DNA of 25,416 nucleotides from a virus (IMGVR_UViG_3300021961_005331:1-25416), one strand, 5' to 3'. Counted from the stretch's first letter, positions 6,820 to 15,332 are shown. Program-made: numbers and translations. Notes: a model not told the origin generated them from the letters alone.

Positions 6820-7857
6820 TTATCCTGGTGCTGAATAATATCCTATGTCAAAACCTTCCCTCGTACAACTTTTGAGGGTGTTTTCCATACCGTGTTCTTT
6901 TAAATGCTTCTCTATATGTATACACATACTGTCTTCTGTTCCTGGCCAATTGTTCTTATGATAGTGGCAAAGATACTTGCACTTGAAATTTGTCCTACTT
7001 GGATCAACTGGCTTTGGGTTAATATTGTCTCTAATTTCTTGAACACGTTCCTTTAACATGTCAAGGAATCTACGTTCGTCCTCTGGACCAAAACATAGAC
7101 TGAATGGTGCAGGATCTACATCGCCATCTTTATTCTTGTAGAAGAAAATGCTCATAATACGATTTGGGAATTCTGGATATAGTTTGGATATAGCATAGAA
7201 GTATAATAGCAACTGTGCGTCATTTTCAAGCTTCTTATAATCCTTAACTTCTCCAGTGGCCCAGTCCATGCGGCGACCTGTTTTCCAGTCGATCACCTCT
7301 ATTGTATCATCATTTATCAAGGTTACAAGGTCAATTGTACCCTTAATTGCGAGTTGTCCTTGAACTTTTTTACCATTGATTTCGTACTCAAACTTTGCCC
7401 AATCTTCTTCAATTGGAATATCGAAGTGTGGTTCTGGATGGTGTATATTTCTATTTCTAGGATCAAACAATCCATCAGCATGTTTTAAAAATGTCCAAAC
7501 AGTATTCGATACATCTGCCTTGTCACCTTTGTAAAATTTGTGATGAGACTTTGAACCGTATGCTTCAATACTCATCTCGACCAACTTGTCAACAGTTTCA
7601 TCGTTAAATAGTTCTTTCTTTGGAAACCTTACTTCGCCAAGAGCATCGTCATTAACTTTTAGTATCTTTGCTCTTGGGTTATCTTGCATGTGCTTTTTTA
7701 GTCCAGCTAGAACTTCCATGACTTTGTGAGCCATAGTTCCAAGCTCTGCTTTCTTGCCACTTTTTTGATAATGACCAAGCACGTATGTAATAAAATACTG
7801 CATTTCACAGTAAGCGTAATTATTGTAAGATGAACTTCTAACGTATGTAACTATCAT
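6820..7857 (-). CDS. PD-(D/E)XK nuclease, RecB/Cas4-like, with probable Fe-S cysteines
   Basis: The 345-residue protein shows the RecB-family nuclease signature: GTMAH (40-44), GTID (Asp176), VIDWKTG (Asp190, Lys192) and QLLLY (215-219). Cys17 near the N terminus and Cys293, Cys297 and Cys312 near the C terminus are placed like the four cluster-binding cysteines of Cas4, AddB and Dna2-type nucleases, so a 4Fe-4S cluster is likely. The start overlaps the dNMP kinase stop as ATGA with AAAGGA 6 bases upstream. In the replication operon it probably acts as an exonuclease in recombination, DNA-end processing or host DNA breakdown. No helicase partner of the RecB type is next to it. Confidence 0.88.
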   Translation of the reverse strand: MIVTYVRSSSYNNYAYCEMQYFITYVLGHYQKSGKKAELGTMAHKVMEVLAGLKKHMQDNPRAKILKVNDDALGEVRFPKKELFNDETVDKLVEMSIEAYGSKSHHKFYKGDKADVSNTVWTFLKHADGLFDPRNRNIHHPEPHFDIPIEEDWAKFEYEINGKKVQGQLAIKGTIDLVTLINDDTIEVIDWKTGRRMDWATGEVKDYKKLENDAQLLLYFYAISKLYPEFPNRIMSIFFYKNKDGDVDPAPFSLCFGPEDERRFLDMLKERVQEIRDNINPKPVDPSRTNFKCKYLCHYHKNNWPGTEDSMCIHIEKHLKEHGMENTLKSCTREGFDIGYYSAPG

Positions 7858-8591
7858 GATTTTTCCTTTAGGTGATTGTAAAGCTCTTTTACCTTCACGA
7901 TAAGTTCATCAATACCTTGTTTATCGTTATCAATTATGTCTGTGAAGGGATAATTGTCTAATGCTATTTCGCTGGAATGATTGTCTTCTGTGATTTTCCT
8001 AGTCAGTCGCAAAACTTTGCCTCCAGCATCTTCAATAGCTTTTGCTTCATTTGGAAAACGAACGTCTGCAATAATTGCAAATTCTGATTGTTCTTTCTTG
8101 ATTTTGTTTATGCAGGCATTTACCCATATGGGCTGATGTATTTTACGCATTATATCAGTACCAAAGAACTGCATAAATTCTCTGGCAGTCATTGCTCCGC
8201 TTTTTTTCTTGCTTCCAGGTATATTTTTCCATAGAAGATGTTCTTGTACTTCATTCTTTTGTTCGTCAGTTCCGTAAAGAGATCTGAACGGAATATCAAA
8301 TAGATTCATGCAGATAGACTTTAAACTATCAGCAAAACTGTAAAGCTTTACGTAAGGCCACATATTATTCTCTGCGTATTCTACAAATTGCTCGTCTTGT
8401 CTATGAACCCAGAAATACCCCCAACCTTGTTCTCCCTTAGAATTACTCGTTGATATTTTTAGCTGCCCCTTGGAATCTATTGACCAATCTTGTATTAGTT
8501 CCTTTTCTTTTAGTATTATGCCATGAATAATATTGGCAACTGTATTTTTACCAGCTTGTTTTCTACCTGAAATTCCAAGAATTTGAGTCAT
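7854..8591 (-). CDS. Deoxynucleoside monophosphate kinase (T4 gp1-like)
   Basis: This 245-residue P-loop kinase has Walker A GISGRKQAGKNT at residues 6-17. The block AREFMQFFGTDIMR, then ADVRFPNEAKAIEDAGG and DNHSSEIAL, is typical of phage dNMP kinases that phosphorylate dNMPs to dNDPs. This would feed the dUTPase and class II reductase pathways encoded upstream. The start shares a base with the primase stop (TAATG) and has AAGGGA 8 bases upstream. The C-terminal half (about 150-235) keeps the conserved DVRF region, so it appears intact. Confidence 0.88.
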   Translation of the reverse strand: MTQILGISGRKQAGKNTVANIIHGIILKEKELIQDWSIDSKGQLKISTSNSKGEQGWGYFWVHRQDEQFVEYAENNMWPYVKLYSFADSLKSICMNLFDIPFRSLYGTDEQKNEVQEHLLWKNIPGSKKKSGAMTAREFMQFFGTDIMRKIHQPIWVNACINKIKKEQSEFAIIADVRFPNEAKAIEDAGGKVLRLTRKITEDNHSSEIALDNYPFTDIIDNDKQGIDELIVKVKELYNHLKEKS

Positions 8592-9610
8592 TAGTATAGT
8601 CCCTTTAGTTGTTCTAGTATAACCTTTATGTCTTTAACTTTCATGTCGCCAATATCTTTTGTAGTCATTTTAGGGAATGTTAGTTTATACATTCTGCTAA
8701 ACTGTCTCTTAATCTGAACTTTGGATTCTCTTCCAGCCTGATCATTATCTGTTAGTATAACCAAGTGCGTTATTGGTAGCTTGTTAATCTTGTCTTCTTG
8801 CTGCTTAGTAATAGTTTTACCAAATATACTAACCGCATTCTTTACTCCTGCTTCGTAAAGCCTCCACACATCGCCCTGCCCTTCTACTATAAACAACGCA
8901 TGTGTTTTATTTACAGTCTCAATTGCTCTATGGTAGTTGTATAGGAAGTATCTCTTGTCAAACCCTTTTGGGTAGAATAGAAACTTTGGACTTTTATATT
9001 CCTTTGTTGCTCTACCTATTGCCGCTACAATATTCTTGCCATCATCGCTATGAATAGGTATAACCGAGCGGTCATACATTATGCCGTTTTCTGAGCAATC
9101 GCCAACATTGAAATGTTTTAGAGTGCTTTTCCTAAAGCCTCTAGAAGCAAAATATTCTGATGGGTATTCACACTTGAATTCAAGGTCAATAAACTTATGC
9201 TCTACTGGTTTCTCTTCTTGTGTCAATACTTTTATTGCGTCAAAGAAATCATCTTCTTCTATATCTTCTTTTACTTCTTTTGGTTCGTATTTGCCACTCT
9301 TTATTTTGAGTAATTTGCATACCCATTTTAGTACATCTGAAAAGGTTTTTTCTGATCCGCTCTGTGTTGATAATGTTCCACCTATTAGCCCAAATAAATC
9401 ATTTTGATAATGTTGCTGACAATCTCTAGTCCAGCACTTCCATATGCCTTTATCAATAGCAAATGACAATCCTTTTGGGTTATCACTTCCTTCATGGATT
9501 GGGCACTTGCAGTAAATATTATCACCTAGCACTTCGTAATCTATATTTAGATTCTTAAATACTAGTTCAGCATTGTCATTCAGTTTCTTCTTGATCTTCT
9601 TCAAGTCCAT
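8591..9610 (-). CDS. dnaG: DNA primase (CHC2-type zinc finger plus TOPRIM)
   Basis: The 339-residue protein has an N-terminal zinc-binding site with Cys36, His39, Cys59 and Cys64 (CPIH, then CWTRDC), as in DnaG/T7 gp4-type primases. A TOPRIM domain follows, with Glu243 and Asp247 in VEGQGD and Asp288/Asp290 in TDNDQAG. It lacks a helicase domain, which is supplied by the neighbouring DnaB. The ATG lies inside the end of the helicase gene (35-base overlap), suggesting coupled synthesis of a primase-helicase pair. It should make RNA primers at the phage fork. It is shorter than bacterial DnaG and lacks an obvious helicase-binding C-terminal domain. Confidence 0.9.
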   Translation of the reverse strand: MDLKKIKKKLNDNAELVFKNLNIDYEVLGDNIYCKCPIHEGSDNPKGLSFAIDKGIWKCWTRDCQQHYQNDLFGLIGGTLSTQSGSEKTFSDVLKWVCKLLKIKSGKYEPKEVKEDIEEDDFFDAIKVLTQEEKPVEHKFIDLEFKCEYPSEYFASRGFRKSTLKHFNVGDCSENGIMYDRSVIPIHSDDGKNIVAAIGRATKEYKSPKFLFYPKGFDKRYFLYNYHRAIETVNKTHALFIVEGQGDVWRLYEAGVKNAVSIFGKTITKQQEDKINKLPITHLVILTDNDQAGRESKVQIKRQFSRMYKLTFPKMTTKDIGDMKVKDIKVILEQLKGLY

Positions 9611-11045
9611 TTTTAATCTTCTTTAATGAGTCTCCATCAACTAATCCCGTATCGCCCACTGGTGCATTCTTTATTTGGTTTCTTGTTCTGAGTTCAATAA
9701 GTTTAGCATGAGAACCTTGCATAACCATATTGATGTAATCACCGTCATCAAGTCCAGCACCGTGCCTAGATACGATTGGTACAAGTTTTCTATTGCCAGC
9801 ATTTGGACCATCCTCCGCTAGTTCTTCTGGAGATTTAATCTTAAAGATGGAGAAGGATGTACATAACCAGATAAGTCTATCTGATCCAGATACGGCATCT
9901 GTGCTTTCCTTGGTTATACCATCTCTATTCAATTGCACAAATGATAGACAAGGAATGTCTAGCTTAACGCATAAATTATGAAGAGAAGTAATCTGGAATC
10001 CCAACGCTTGATACTCTTGGATATTATTCGTTATAGATGTTGATGACATTAGTTTCAAATAATCATAAACAATGAGACAGTCGTTGGTTTTTCCATACTC
10101 ATCGGTCTTGACTTCTTGAACCACCCAGCGTTTAATTAGATTCAGAATCTGATCAAATGGCTTACCAGCAACACTTACATAACTATAAGGTATGGATTCA
10201 ATCTGCTTCATAGCATCAAGAACCTGTTCGTGTTTTTCTGGATCATCTACAAATTGTCCAGTAGCAATCTCATTAATAGGTACACCGCTAAGGTTAGCTA
10301 GCAGTCTATTAAAATGATCTTCCTTCGACATTTCTGTGTCTAGAACTAGAACTGGTGTGAACCTAGAAGATACATTTAGTGCTACGTTGTCAGCGAATAC
10401 AGACTTACCAACCTTTGGTCGTGCTGATACTAGATCGACACATTTCCTGCGTAACCCGCCACCAATAGCTTTGTCATAATTAGTAAAACCCGTTGGTATA
10501 CCAATGATATCGCACTTGTTTTCTGCCAAGAAGTCTACATATTCTTGAATGCCTTCGCCAATCTTCTCTGGTAGATCACCATTATCATCTTCTCTTAGAA
10601 AGTCCGTGACTGGATTCTCTAGGATCTGAATGATATCATTGATTGATTCAGTACCATTAATATCGTCTACATCTTTGCTAATCTTACTGGTTAGCTTTTT
10701 GATCTTCCTAGCAAATTCAAACTTCTTTATCTGAGCAGCGAAGCTTACGACGTTATCTTTATGGATTGGGTAGTTCATCAATGACTTGATGTACTTTAGT
10801 TCCTGAGCCGTATTTATTGACTCAGAAAAGCCCAATTGTGAAGCGGCAGACAGTATTGACGCAACGTCCACAGATTGATCATTCTGGACAATCTTTTCTA
10901 TGCATTTATATAGAATCTGATTGTTTGCATGATCAAACGTTTCGTGACTTATAATGTCAGAAACTAGAACGTATGCATCAATACCATACTGCACAAGAGC
11001 AGCTAGAACTGCTCTCTCTGCTCCAACATCATTTAACTCAGCCAT
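9576..11045 (-). CDS. dnaB: Replicative DNA helicase, DnaB family
   Basis: The 489-residue protein starts at ATG 11045 (AGAGG 6 bases upstream, one base after the previous stop). An in-frame TTG at 11096 has no support. The N-terminal domain (GAERAVLAALVQY onward) resembles the DnaB primase-interacting domain. The RecA-like core has Walker A SARPKVGKS at 207-215. Further on are a Walker B-like LIVYDYLKLM and a conserved QLNRDG block. It should be the hexameric 5'-3' fork helicase, working with the overlapping primase and the polymerase III-type enzyme at the left end. The C terminus is acidic. No intein or truncation is seen. Confidence 0.92.
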   Translation of the reverse strand: MAELNDVGAERAVLAALVQYGIDAYVLVSDIISHETFDHANNQILYKCIEKIVQNDQSVDVASILSAASQLGFSESINTAQELKYIKSLMNYPIHKDNVVSFAAQIKKFEFARKIKKLTSKISKDVDDINGTESINDIIQILENPVTDFLREDDNGDLPEKIGEGIQEYVDFLAENKCDIIGIPTGFTNYDKAIGGGLRRKCVDLVSARPKVGKSVFADNVALNVSSRFTPVLVLDTEMSKEDHFNRLLANLSGVPINEIATGQFVDDPEKHEQVLDAMKQIESIPYSYVSVAGKPFDQILNLIKRWVVQEVKTDEYGKTNDCLIVYDYLKLMSSTSITNNIQEYQALGFQITSLHNLCVKLDIPCLSFVQLNRDGITKESTDAVSGSDRLIWLCTSFSIFKIKSPEELAEDGPNAGNRKLVPIVSRHGAGLDDGDYINMVMQGSHAKLIELRTRNQIKNAPVGDTGLVDGDSLKKIKNGLEEDQEETE

Positions 11046-11046
11046 G

Positions 11047-11451
11047 TTACCTCTTGCTTCCGCATCGGTTGCATCGGTAATATTCGCCGTACACAAAACG
11101 TGAATCTACCTTGAATGACTTACCGCACGAAGCACACTCAACATCCACCTTTCTAGGTGGTGATCGTCGTCGTGGCGTTGGCTCAATGTCTGGAGTGGAA
11201 ATATCACGAAATTCTCCAGTATCTTCCCAACGATTTTCTCTACCTCTCACGGTTTCTCTCCTTTTATTATTTGGAATTGATGTTTCTTTTTTAATGTTAC
11301 TGATACAGTTTTCTGATATATTTTTCTTGACTTGCTTGTTTACTTCTTCTGGTACAAACTGGTTAGCGATACTATTTGTGTCAGACAAAGCGTCTAGTAA
11401 AGCTTTCTTTTGCTCAGTGCTTAATGTCTTTACGAAATCTTCCATACTCAT
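11047..11451 (-). CDS. Small zinc-ribbon protein, function unknown
   Basis: The 134-residue protein begins MSMEDFVKTL and has a helical N-terminal third. A low-complexity, Arg/Pro-rich middle (about residues 65-100) is followed by a C-terminal zinc ribbon with two CxxC pairs (CASC, then CNRC). Its ATG overlaps the preceding stop as ATGA. The position between the coiled-coil protein and DnaB suggests a replication or recombination accessory role, possibly helicase loading or DNA binding, but no family is recognised. The basic middle and ribbon fit nucleic-acid binding. Confidence 0.75.
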   Translation of the reverse strand: MSMEDFVKTLSTEQKKALLDALSDTNSIANQFVPEEVNKQVKKNISENCISNIKKETSIPNNKRRETVRGRENRWEDTGEFRDISTPDIEPTPRRRSPPRKVDVECASCGKSFKVDSRFVYGEYYRCNRCGSKR

Positions 11452-11906
11452 AGTCTTTTACCTTTCTCAAGTAGAATGTCTGCCTTTCGTTTTATTTCAT
11501 AGGTTTTACCATCTAGTGATTGTAGTCTATTTTCAGCAATTAGCCGCATCTGCTCTAGTTTTGCTGCATAACTATTCTCCTTGGATAATATGTGTTTCTT
11601 TGATTCGTGCTTGGTATACTGACCAAACATATCTGAATGCTGTGCTATGAGCCGCTCCATCTGCTCAGTACACCAGTTGAGAGCAATTTTGTTCTTGTTA
11701 ACTTCGTCTTGAATATATGAGGCATAATTGTACAACGTGTAAGCGACATTAAATGTCTCTTCTTGATTTAGTTTGGATAGACTTTCTGTACTCATATCTG
11801 CATACAAAAGGAACTCTTCTTTGAATGATGCAAACTTAGTATTAGTCTCATTGATATAATTATCAATGGACTCAATGTGCTGCTTTAGATCTTCAGTTGC
11901 TGACAA
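11448..11906 (-). CDS. Coiled-coil protein; possible recombination mediator (UvsY-like position)
   Basis: This 152-residue, almost wholly helical protein has long heptad stretches, the clearest being about residues 100-150. The start is TTG with GGAG 8 bases upstream. No internal ATG fits better. The block YTLYNYASYIQDEVNKNK recalls the helical organisation of T4 UvsY, and the gene lies in the RecA/endonuclease VII/DnaB operon where a mediator would be expected. Sequence similarity is too weak to claim homology. It could equally be a scaffold-like or helicase-loader protein. Confidence 0.7.
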   Translation of the reverse strand: MSATEDLKQHIESIDNYINETNTKFASFKEEFLLYADMSTESLSKLNQEETFNVAYTLYNYASYIQDEVNKNKIALNWCTEQMERLIAQHSDMFGQYTKHESKKHILSKENSYAAKLEQMRLIAENRLQSLDGKTYEIKRKADILLEKGKRL

Positions 11907-12315
11907 TTTGCTGTCTCCAAATATCTTTGTTATCGGAATATTTCAATGTGGTAACGTGTATACGGTTCAATCGGCACCACTCTATTTTATCTTCATCTTT
12001 TGCTTTCGCAAGCACAAAGTCTGCCTTGGTCTTGTGAAAAAATGGAGTGTACTCATAGTGCTGTTGACCATGAATCTCAAAAGCTCTAAAGATTTGGGGT
12101 ATGTAAAAATCTAAATACAGCACACCTTTACGATGCGTAGCTGTACTGCCTGGAAGTTTGACTTCCTCTAGGAGATTATAGCTGTGAAAGATTTCACTTA
12201 ACAACTCTCTTGCTCTAAGATGAAATTTTGATCTTGGTCTTACGTTGTCTTTTTTCATGTAGTACGGGTTTAGGTTCCATACGTACTCTCGTCCATTTAT
12301 TCCTAATACCTTCAT
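11893..12315 (-). CDS. Vsr/PD-(D/E)XK-like endonuclease
   Basis: This 140-residue protein begins MKVLGINGREYVWNL. RARELLSEIF, YLDFYIP (Asp69) and FEIHGQQHY (Glu80, His82, Gln84/85, His86) follow. The Asp, then Glu-x-His/Gln arrangement with later KADF and DEDKIEWC blocks is that of very-short-patch-repair-like and related phage or homing endonucleases. Its ATG lies about 100 bases inside the endonuclease VII gene in another frame, with AGGA 7 bases upstream. It is probably a DNA-branch or mismatch nuclease in recombination. A free-standing homing endonuclease is the alternative. Confidence 0.8.
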   Translation of the reverse strand: MKVLGINGREYVWNLNPYYMKKDNVRPRSKFHLRARELLSEIFHSYNLLEEVKLPGSTATHRKGVLYLDFYIPQIFRAFEIHGQQHYEYTPFFHKTKADFVLAKAKDEDKIEWCRLNRIHVTTLKYSDNKDIWRQQIVSN

Positions 12316-12664
12316 ATTTTATCCTGATTTTGTAACGTATTAGGTATACCAATGCAGCTAGTATACCCTTGATATTATCATTTAAGAAACCTATACCTTG
12401 ATTGCAATCAAAACAAATCCACCCCCTAAATACAAGCAGATCGTGATCATGATCGCAGTAAAAACTGCTGTCAGACATGTCTTTTTTACAACATTGACAA
12501 TGGCTTGGTTTTTCTGGGGCGCTCTTTTTGATGCCTCTTAGTGTCTTAGCATCTTTACTACAACACTCTTTACATCTAGAATAAACTGCACCACGATCTT
12601 TTCTATACTCTGTTAACGGCTTGTCAATGTTGCATATTCGACATATTTTTGTTTCTATACTCAC
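12215..12664 (-). CDS. Recombination endonuclease VII (Holliday-junction resolvase, T4 gp49-like)
   Basis: The 149-residue protein carries the His-Me finger core of endonuclease VII: YCDHDHDLLVFRGWICFDCN, with Asp71-His-Asp-His74 and Asn88 followed by GIGFLNDN. Zinc pairs are Cys56/Cys59 and Cys84/Cys87. An extra N-terminal zinc-binding region has Cys8/Cys11 and Cys31/Cys34. The start is GTG, sharing a base with the RecA stop (TAGTG), with AAGGA about 9 bases upstream. It should cut branched DNA before packaging and during recombination. The last 100 bases are also coding for the next nuclease, and the basic C-terminal tail lies in that overlap. Confidence 0.88.
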   Translation of the reverse strand: MSIETKICRICNIDKPLTEYRKDRGAVYSRCKECCSKDAKTLRGIKKSAPEKPSHCQCCKKDMSDSSFYCDHDHDLLVFRGWICFDCNQGIGFLNDNIKGILAALVYLIRYKIRIKYEGIRNKWTRVRMEPKPVLHEKRQRKTKIKISS

Positions 12665-13770
12665 TAGTATAGTTCCTTGATTTTTTCGTAGATAAATTGG
12701 GCAACTTCGTTATTGTTATTCAAGAATTCCAAAACGCTATTTGAACCTTGAAACTTGAAGAACCTTTCGATATCTTCTGGTTTTTCGCCAACACTATTGT
12801 CTGTCAGGATCTTAGCTATAATTGGATGTTGTGGTTCATCAACCGCACACTGGATTGTATACCACGCCCCAGCAGTTTTAATTAGTCGGAATTCACAAGC
12901 AATTTGTACAACCTCTTGCACTTCATCAATACCAGTACCATACCTAATCCAGCTTTCAGCCGTGCTATTAGGTCTGCCGCCAGCACAAGAGGTTTTAATA
13001 TTCCAGTTGGCAATTTGCCCAACATGAGGGCCACTATCCTTGGGTACTTGCCACTTTCCACGATGAGTGATAATCATATTAGTTCCAGCCTGATACTGTA
13101 ACATGTTGCCACAATCTGCCATCTTTGCTGGAGCGTATGGAGATCCACCAGTATTGGCGATATTATGCGTGATACACAGAAGCAGTACTTTATTCTTCAT
13201 AAGTGTGCCACTGATACGTTTGAAGAACATAGATAGAAGTCGAGGCAAAGCGTTTCGCACACCTGTCCTGACTTCACCTTCTAGTTCACACGCTGGAACC
13301 ATATTAGATAATGAGTCCGTGATAATTAAACAGCCTGGATCATTGTTGATATAGTACTCAATGATATTTAGAAAATCTTCTGCTGACAGAACTTTATCAT
13401 CCGTTGACTGGATGACGATGATATTGTCAGGTTCTAGACCTTTAATCCCAACGAAATTCTGCTCAGACATTCGTCCTTCAGTGTCGATATAGATCACACG
13501 CTTACCCTTCGCTTGACACTTGGAAGCAAAGTGTAATGCTGTAGTAGTCTTGCCGCTCTTTGGATCTCCAGTCATAACAACTACAGATCCTTCACGAAGA
13601 CCGCCACCAAGAGCAATATCTAGTGCTGGAGATACACCGATAACTTGTAGGTTATTGATGTTATCTAGAACTTCTTTGCCACTCCTTACGACATCTCCAT
13701 ACTTACTAACAATCGAACTACTAACAACGTCGCTCGCAAATTTTGTAGACGTAACCTTTTTCTTGCTCAT
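12664..13770 (-). CDS. recA: RecA/UvsX-type recombinase
   Basis: This 368-residue RecA-fold protein has Walker A GDPKSGKT at 68-75, YIDTEG after it, and a Walker B-like LIITDSLS. The block with GTNMIITHRGKW and the downstream IKTSCAGGRP match the phage/bacterial RecA core. It should form filaments on single-stranded DNA for strand exchange. The length is near that of RecA and UvsX. The ATG has GAGG about 6 bases upstream and overlaps the end of the previous gene by 4 bases. It opens the recombination part of the operon, with two nucleases directly after it. Confidence 0.92.
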   Translation of the reverse strand: MSKKKVTSTKFASDVVSSSIVSKYGDVVRSGKEVLDNINNLQVIGVSPALDIALGGGLREGSVVVMTGDPKSGKTTTALHFASKCQAKGKRVIYIDTEGRMSEQNFVGIKGLEPDNIIVIQSTDDKVLSAEDFLNIIEYYINNDPGCLIITDSLSNMVPACELEGEVRTGVRNALPRLLSMFFKRISGTLMKNKVLLLCITHNIANTGGSPYAPAKMADCGNMLQYQAGTNMIITHRGKWQVPKDSGPHVGQIANWNIKTSCAGGRPNSTAESWIRYGTGIDEVQEVVQIACEFRLIKTAGAWYTIQCAVDEPQHPIIAKILTDNSVGEKPEDIERFFKFQGSNSVLEFLNNNNEVAQFIYEKIKELY

Positions 13771-14288
13771 AGATTCCTCAATTTATTTAACATAGACTTG
13801 CCTTTGGAGGCAGATTGTGTTTTCCTAGTCTTAACTTCTTGCTTTTCTTCAACAATATCAATATTGACCTCTGGAGGCTTCTGCTTTGCTTCTTCCACCT
13901 TCTTATGATACAACGCAATGACCTTTTCTGCAAGCGGATTTATTTTCCACCCACGACCATTTTGAATTCCTAGAACTAAAAGCTTGTCAAAGTCTTTAGA
14001 ATCAATAGCTTTGAGTATGGCTTCTTCGCTATACTTCTTTTTTAAAGCTCTGGCGGCATTAAACTGTTTCATCCAAATCCAATGGTTTGGATCGCCTTTA
14101 GTCCAGAATTTATATCCTGGTCTTGGTAGCTTCATCCTCTCGGCACGACGCAAGACTAAAAGTTCAGCAACGTATGCCTCAAATGTACAATATTCACCAG
14201 TGTGAATGTGCTTGTACTTATGAGTTTCAGACCACTGCTTTTGATAATCTTGCTTAAATAGAGAGGGTCTGTTCTTTTCTTTTTCCAT
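13767..14288 (-). CDS. Unknown protein upstream of recA
   Basis: From ATG 14288 the product is 173 residues (MEKEKNRPSLF). A TTG 60 bases earlier is in frame but less likely. The central region is aromatic and basic (HTGEYCTFEAYVAELL, then PGYKFWTKGDPNHWIWMK) and ends in GIQNGRG, followed by a Lys/Glu-rich tail. There are no membrane segments or enzymatic motifs. It overlaps the previous gene by about 35 bases and recA by 4, so it is probably cotranslated with recA. A DNA-binding or recombination accessory role is a guess from position. Confidence 0.7.
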   Translation of the reverse strand: MEKEKNRPSLFKQDYQKQWSETHKYKHIHTGEYCTFEAYVAELLVLRRAERMKLPRPGYKFWTKGDPNHWIWMKQFNAARALKKKYSEEAILKAIDSKDFDKLLVLGIQNGRGWKINPLAEKVIALYHKKVEEAKQKPPEVNIDIVEEKQEVKTRKTQSASKGKSMLNKLRNL

Positions 14289-14709
14289 GATATACAATAG
14301 CTTCTTCAAAACAAGTGTCAATTTTATCTTCGTAAGATTGTTCTTCAATTAATTCTGGGGTTAGGATCATCGTCTTTTTTACAGAACAGTCTTTAATTTT
14401 TCCTATCGTAAAACATTGCTTTGTCTTTCCTCCGAATTGACCCTTTACGGATCTGATCAAGTATACCCCATCACACTCAGGTGTGTCAACAGTTATCGAA
14501 TTAGATCTAAATCTCAAGCCTATTTTGTCAATTGTTACGTTGTTTTCATCAACGTATTCTTGAAAATCATACCAATCGTTATAGTCTCTAAGATATATCT
14601 CTTTTTCATCGGATGTGGTAATGACTACCCATATCTTACGTTTTTCATCATGAGATAATGATGAATACCACTTTCTCCAATTTTCATAACCAAATATGTA
14701 CTTACTCAT
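14254..14709 (-). CDS. Unknown soluble protein
   Basis: This 151-residue protein starts MSKYIFGYENWRKWY and is rich in aromatics and acidic residues. No family, membrane segment or metal site is recognised. The ATG overlaps the end of the preceding HTH-like gene by 8 bases, and no strong ribosome site is seen, which suggests translational coupling. The neighbours are small genes leading into recA. Confidence 0.65.
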   Translation of the reverse strand: MSKYIFGYENWRKWYSSLSHDEKRKIWVVITTSDEKEIYLRDYNDWYDFQEYVDENNVTIDKIGLRFRSNSITVDTPECDGVYLIRSVKGQFGGKTKQCFTIGKIKDCSVKKTMILTPELIEEQSYEDKIDTCFEEAIVYHGKRKEQTLSI

Positions 14710-15004
14710 TGTGTTTTATTACCGTTGTGCAATTTCTTGTTTTTGTTGTTGATCTATTTTTTCTAGTAGCATCGCTCATAGTTGATGCATTTTCTGTCAT
14801 TGTAACCACTCCAGGTCTTCTTGCAAATTGTTCCCCAATAGTGTTTGTTTTTGGGTTTGCATTTTTTAAGTTCTTTTTGATATAGTTTTCAACAGAAGAC
14901 TTTGGTCTGTCTAGATCTGTTGCAATTTGAGCAACGTCTAGTGTTGAATAATTGTTTTCAATATAGAAGCCTTCCACTTTTCCGATTGGTCCTTTTTTAG
15001 CCAT
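14702..15004 (-). CDS. Small helix-turn-helix-like DNA-binding protein
   Basis: The 100-residue protein has a likely HTH at about residues 20-45 (STLDVAQIATDLDRPKSS, then VENYIKK), in the style of homeodomain-like or sigma region 4-like helices that choose between initiators. The C-terminal half is Thr/Ser/Lys/Asn-rich and probably disordered. The ATG has AAAGGAG 8 bases upstream. It may be a phage transcription regulator or a small DNA-binding replication factor. Confidence 0.6.
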   Translation of the reverse strand: MAKKGPIGKVEGFYIENNYSTLDVAQIATDLDRPKSSVENYIKKNLKNANPKTNTIGEQFARRPGVVTMTENASTMSDATRKNRSTTKTRNCTTVIKHNE

Positions 15005-15332
15005 TGATAAAACTCCTTTGCGATCTTGTCAAGTAAAGTGAATTTCTTGTTTGTAAATACATTATATAGTAATCAAATGTCTGTTTGGATACTCTTTTTA
15101 GTTTCAATGCCAAAGTATTTTCTCTGTGAGAATCTATTCCATATGGATCATATGGCGAATTGTTCTGAGTAACTATAGAGTATGTTTTTTGGTACTTGTC
15201 TTTTCCAACATTTGCTTCTGTAAAAGTTGCGAAGACTTTTTCCTTTTCTGATTCACAAGTTTTACCAAGCTTGTTGTATAGTTCTTCTATTTTTTCGGTT
15301 TTTTTCTTGTCAACTGTTTCAACGTATTTCAT
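14997..15332 (-). CDS. Unknown small protein
   Basis: This 111-residue protein has a charged helical N terminus (MKYVETVDKKKTEKIEELY), a Tyr-rich middle and a C-terminal helical block (TFDYYIMYLQTR). No family is recognised. The ATG has AAGGG 6 bases upstream, overlaps the FmdB-type gene by 4 bases and is followed by an 8-base overlap with the HTH-like gene. It is real by context and coding character. Confidence 0.65.
   Translation of the reverse strand: MKYVETVDKKKTEKIEELYNKLGKTCESEKEKVFATFTEANVGKDKYQKTYSIVTQNNSPYDPYGIDSHRENTLALKLKRVSKQTFDYYIMYLQTRNSLYLTRSQRSFING

Noticed and set aside
11046-11096. TTG start for DnaB
   Set aside because: The ATG at 11045 has a good ribosome site and the helicase N-terminal domain starts there.
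11111-11650. Long plus-strand open frame of 179 codons
   Set aside because: It lies antisense to two well-supported genes (zinc-ribbon and coiled-coil proteins), has no ribosome site, and translates to a hydrophobic, Phe/Ser/Leu-rich product typical of antisense frames in AT-rich DNA.
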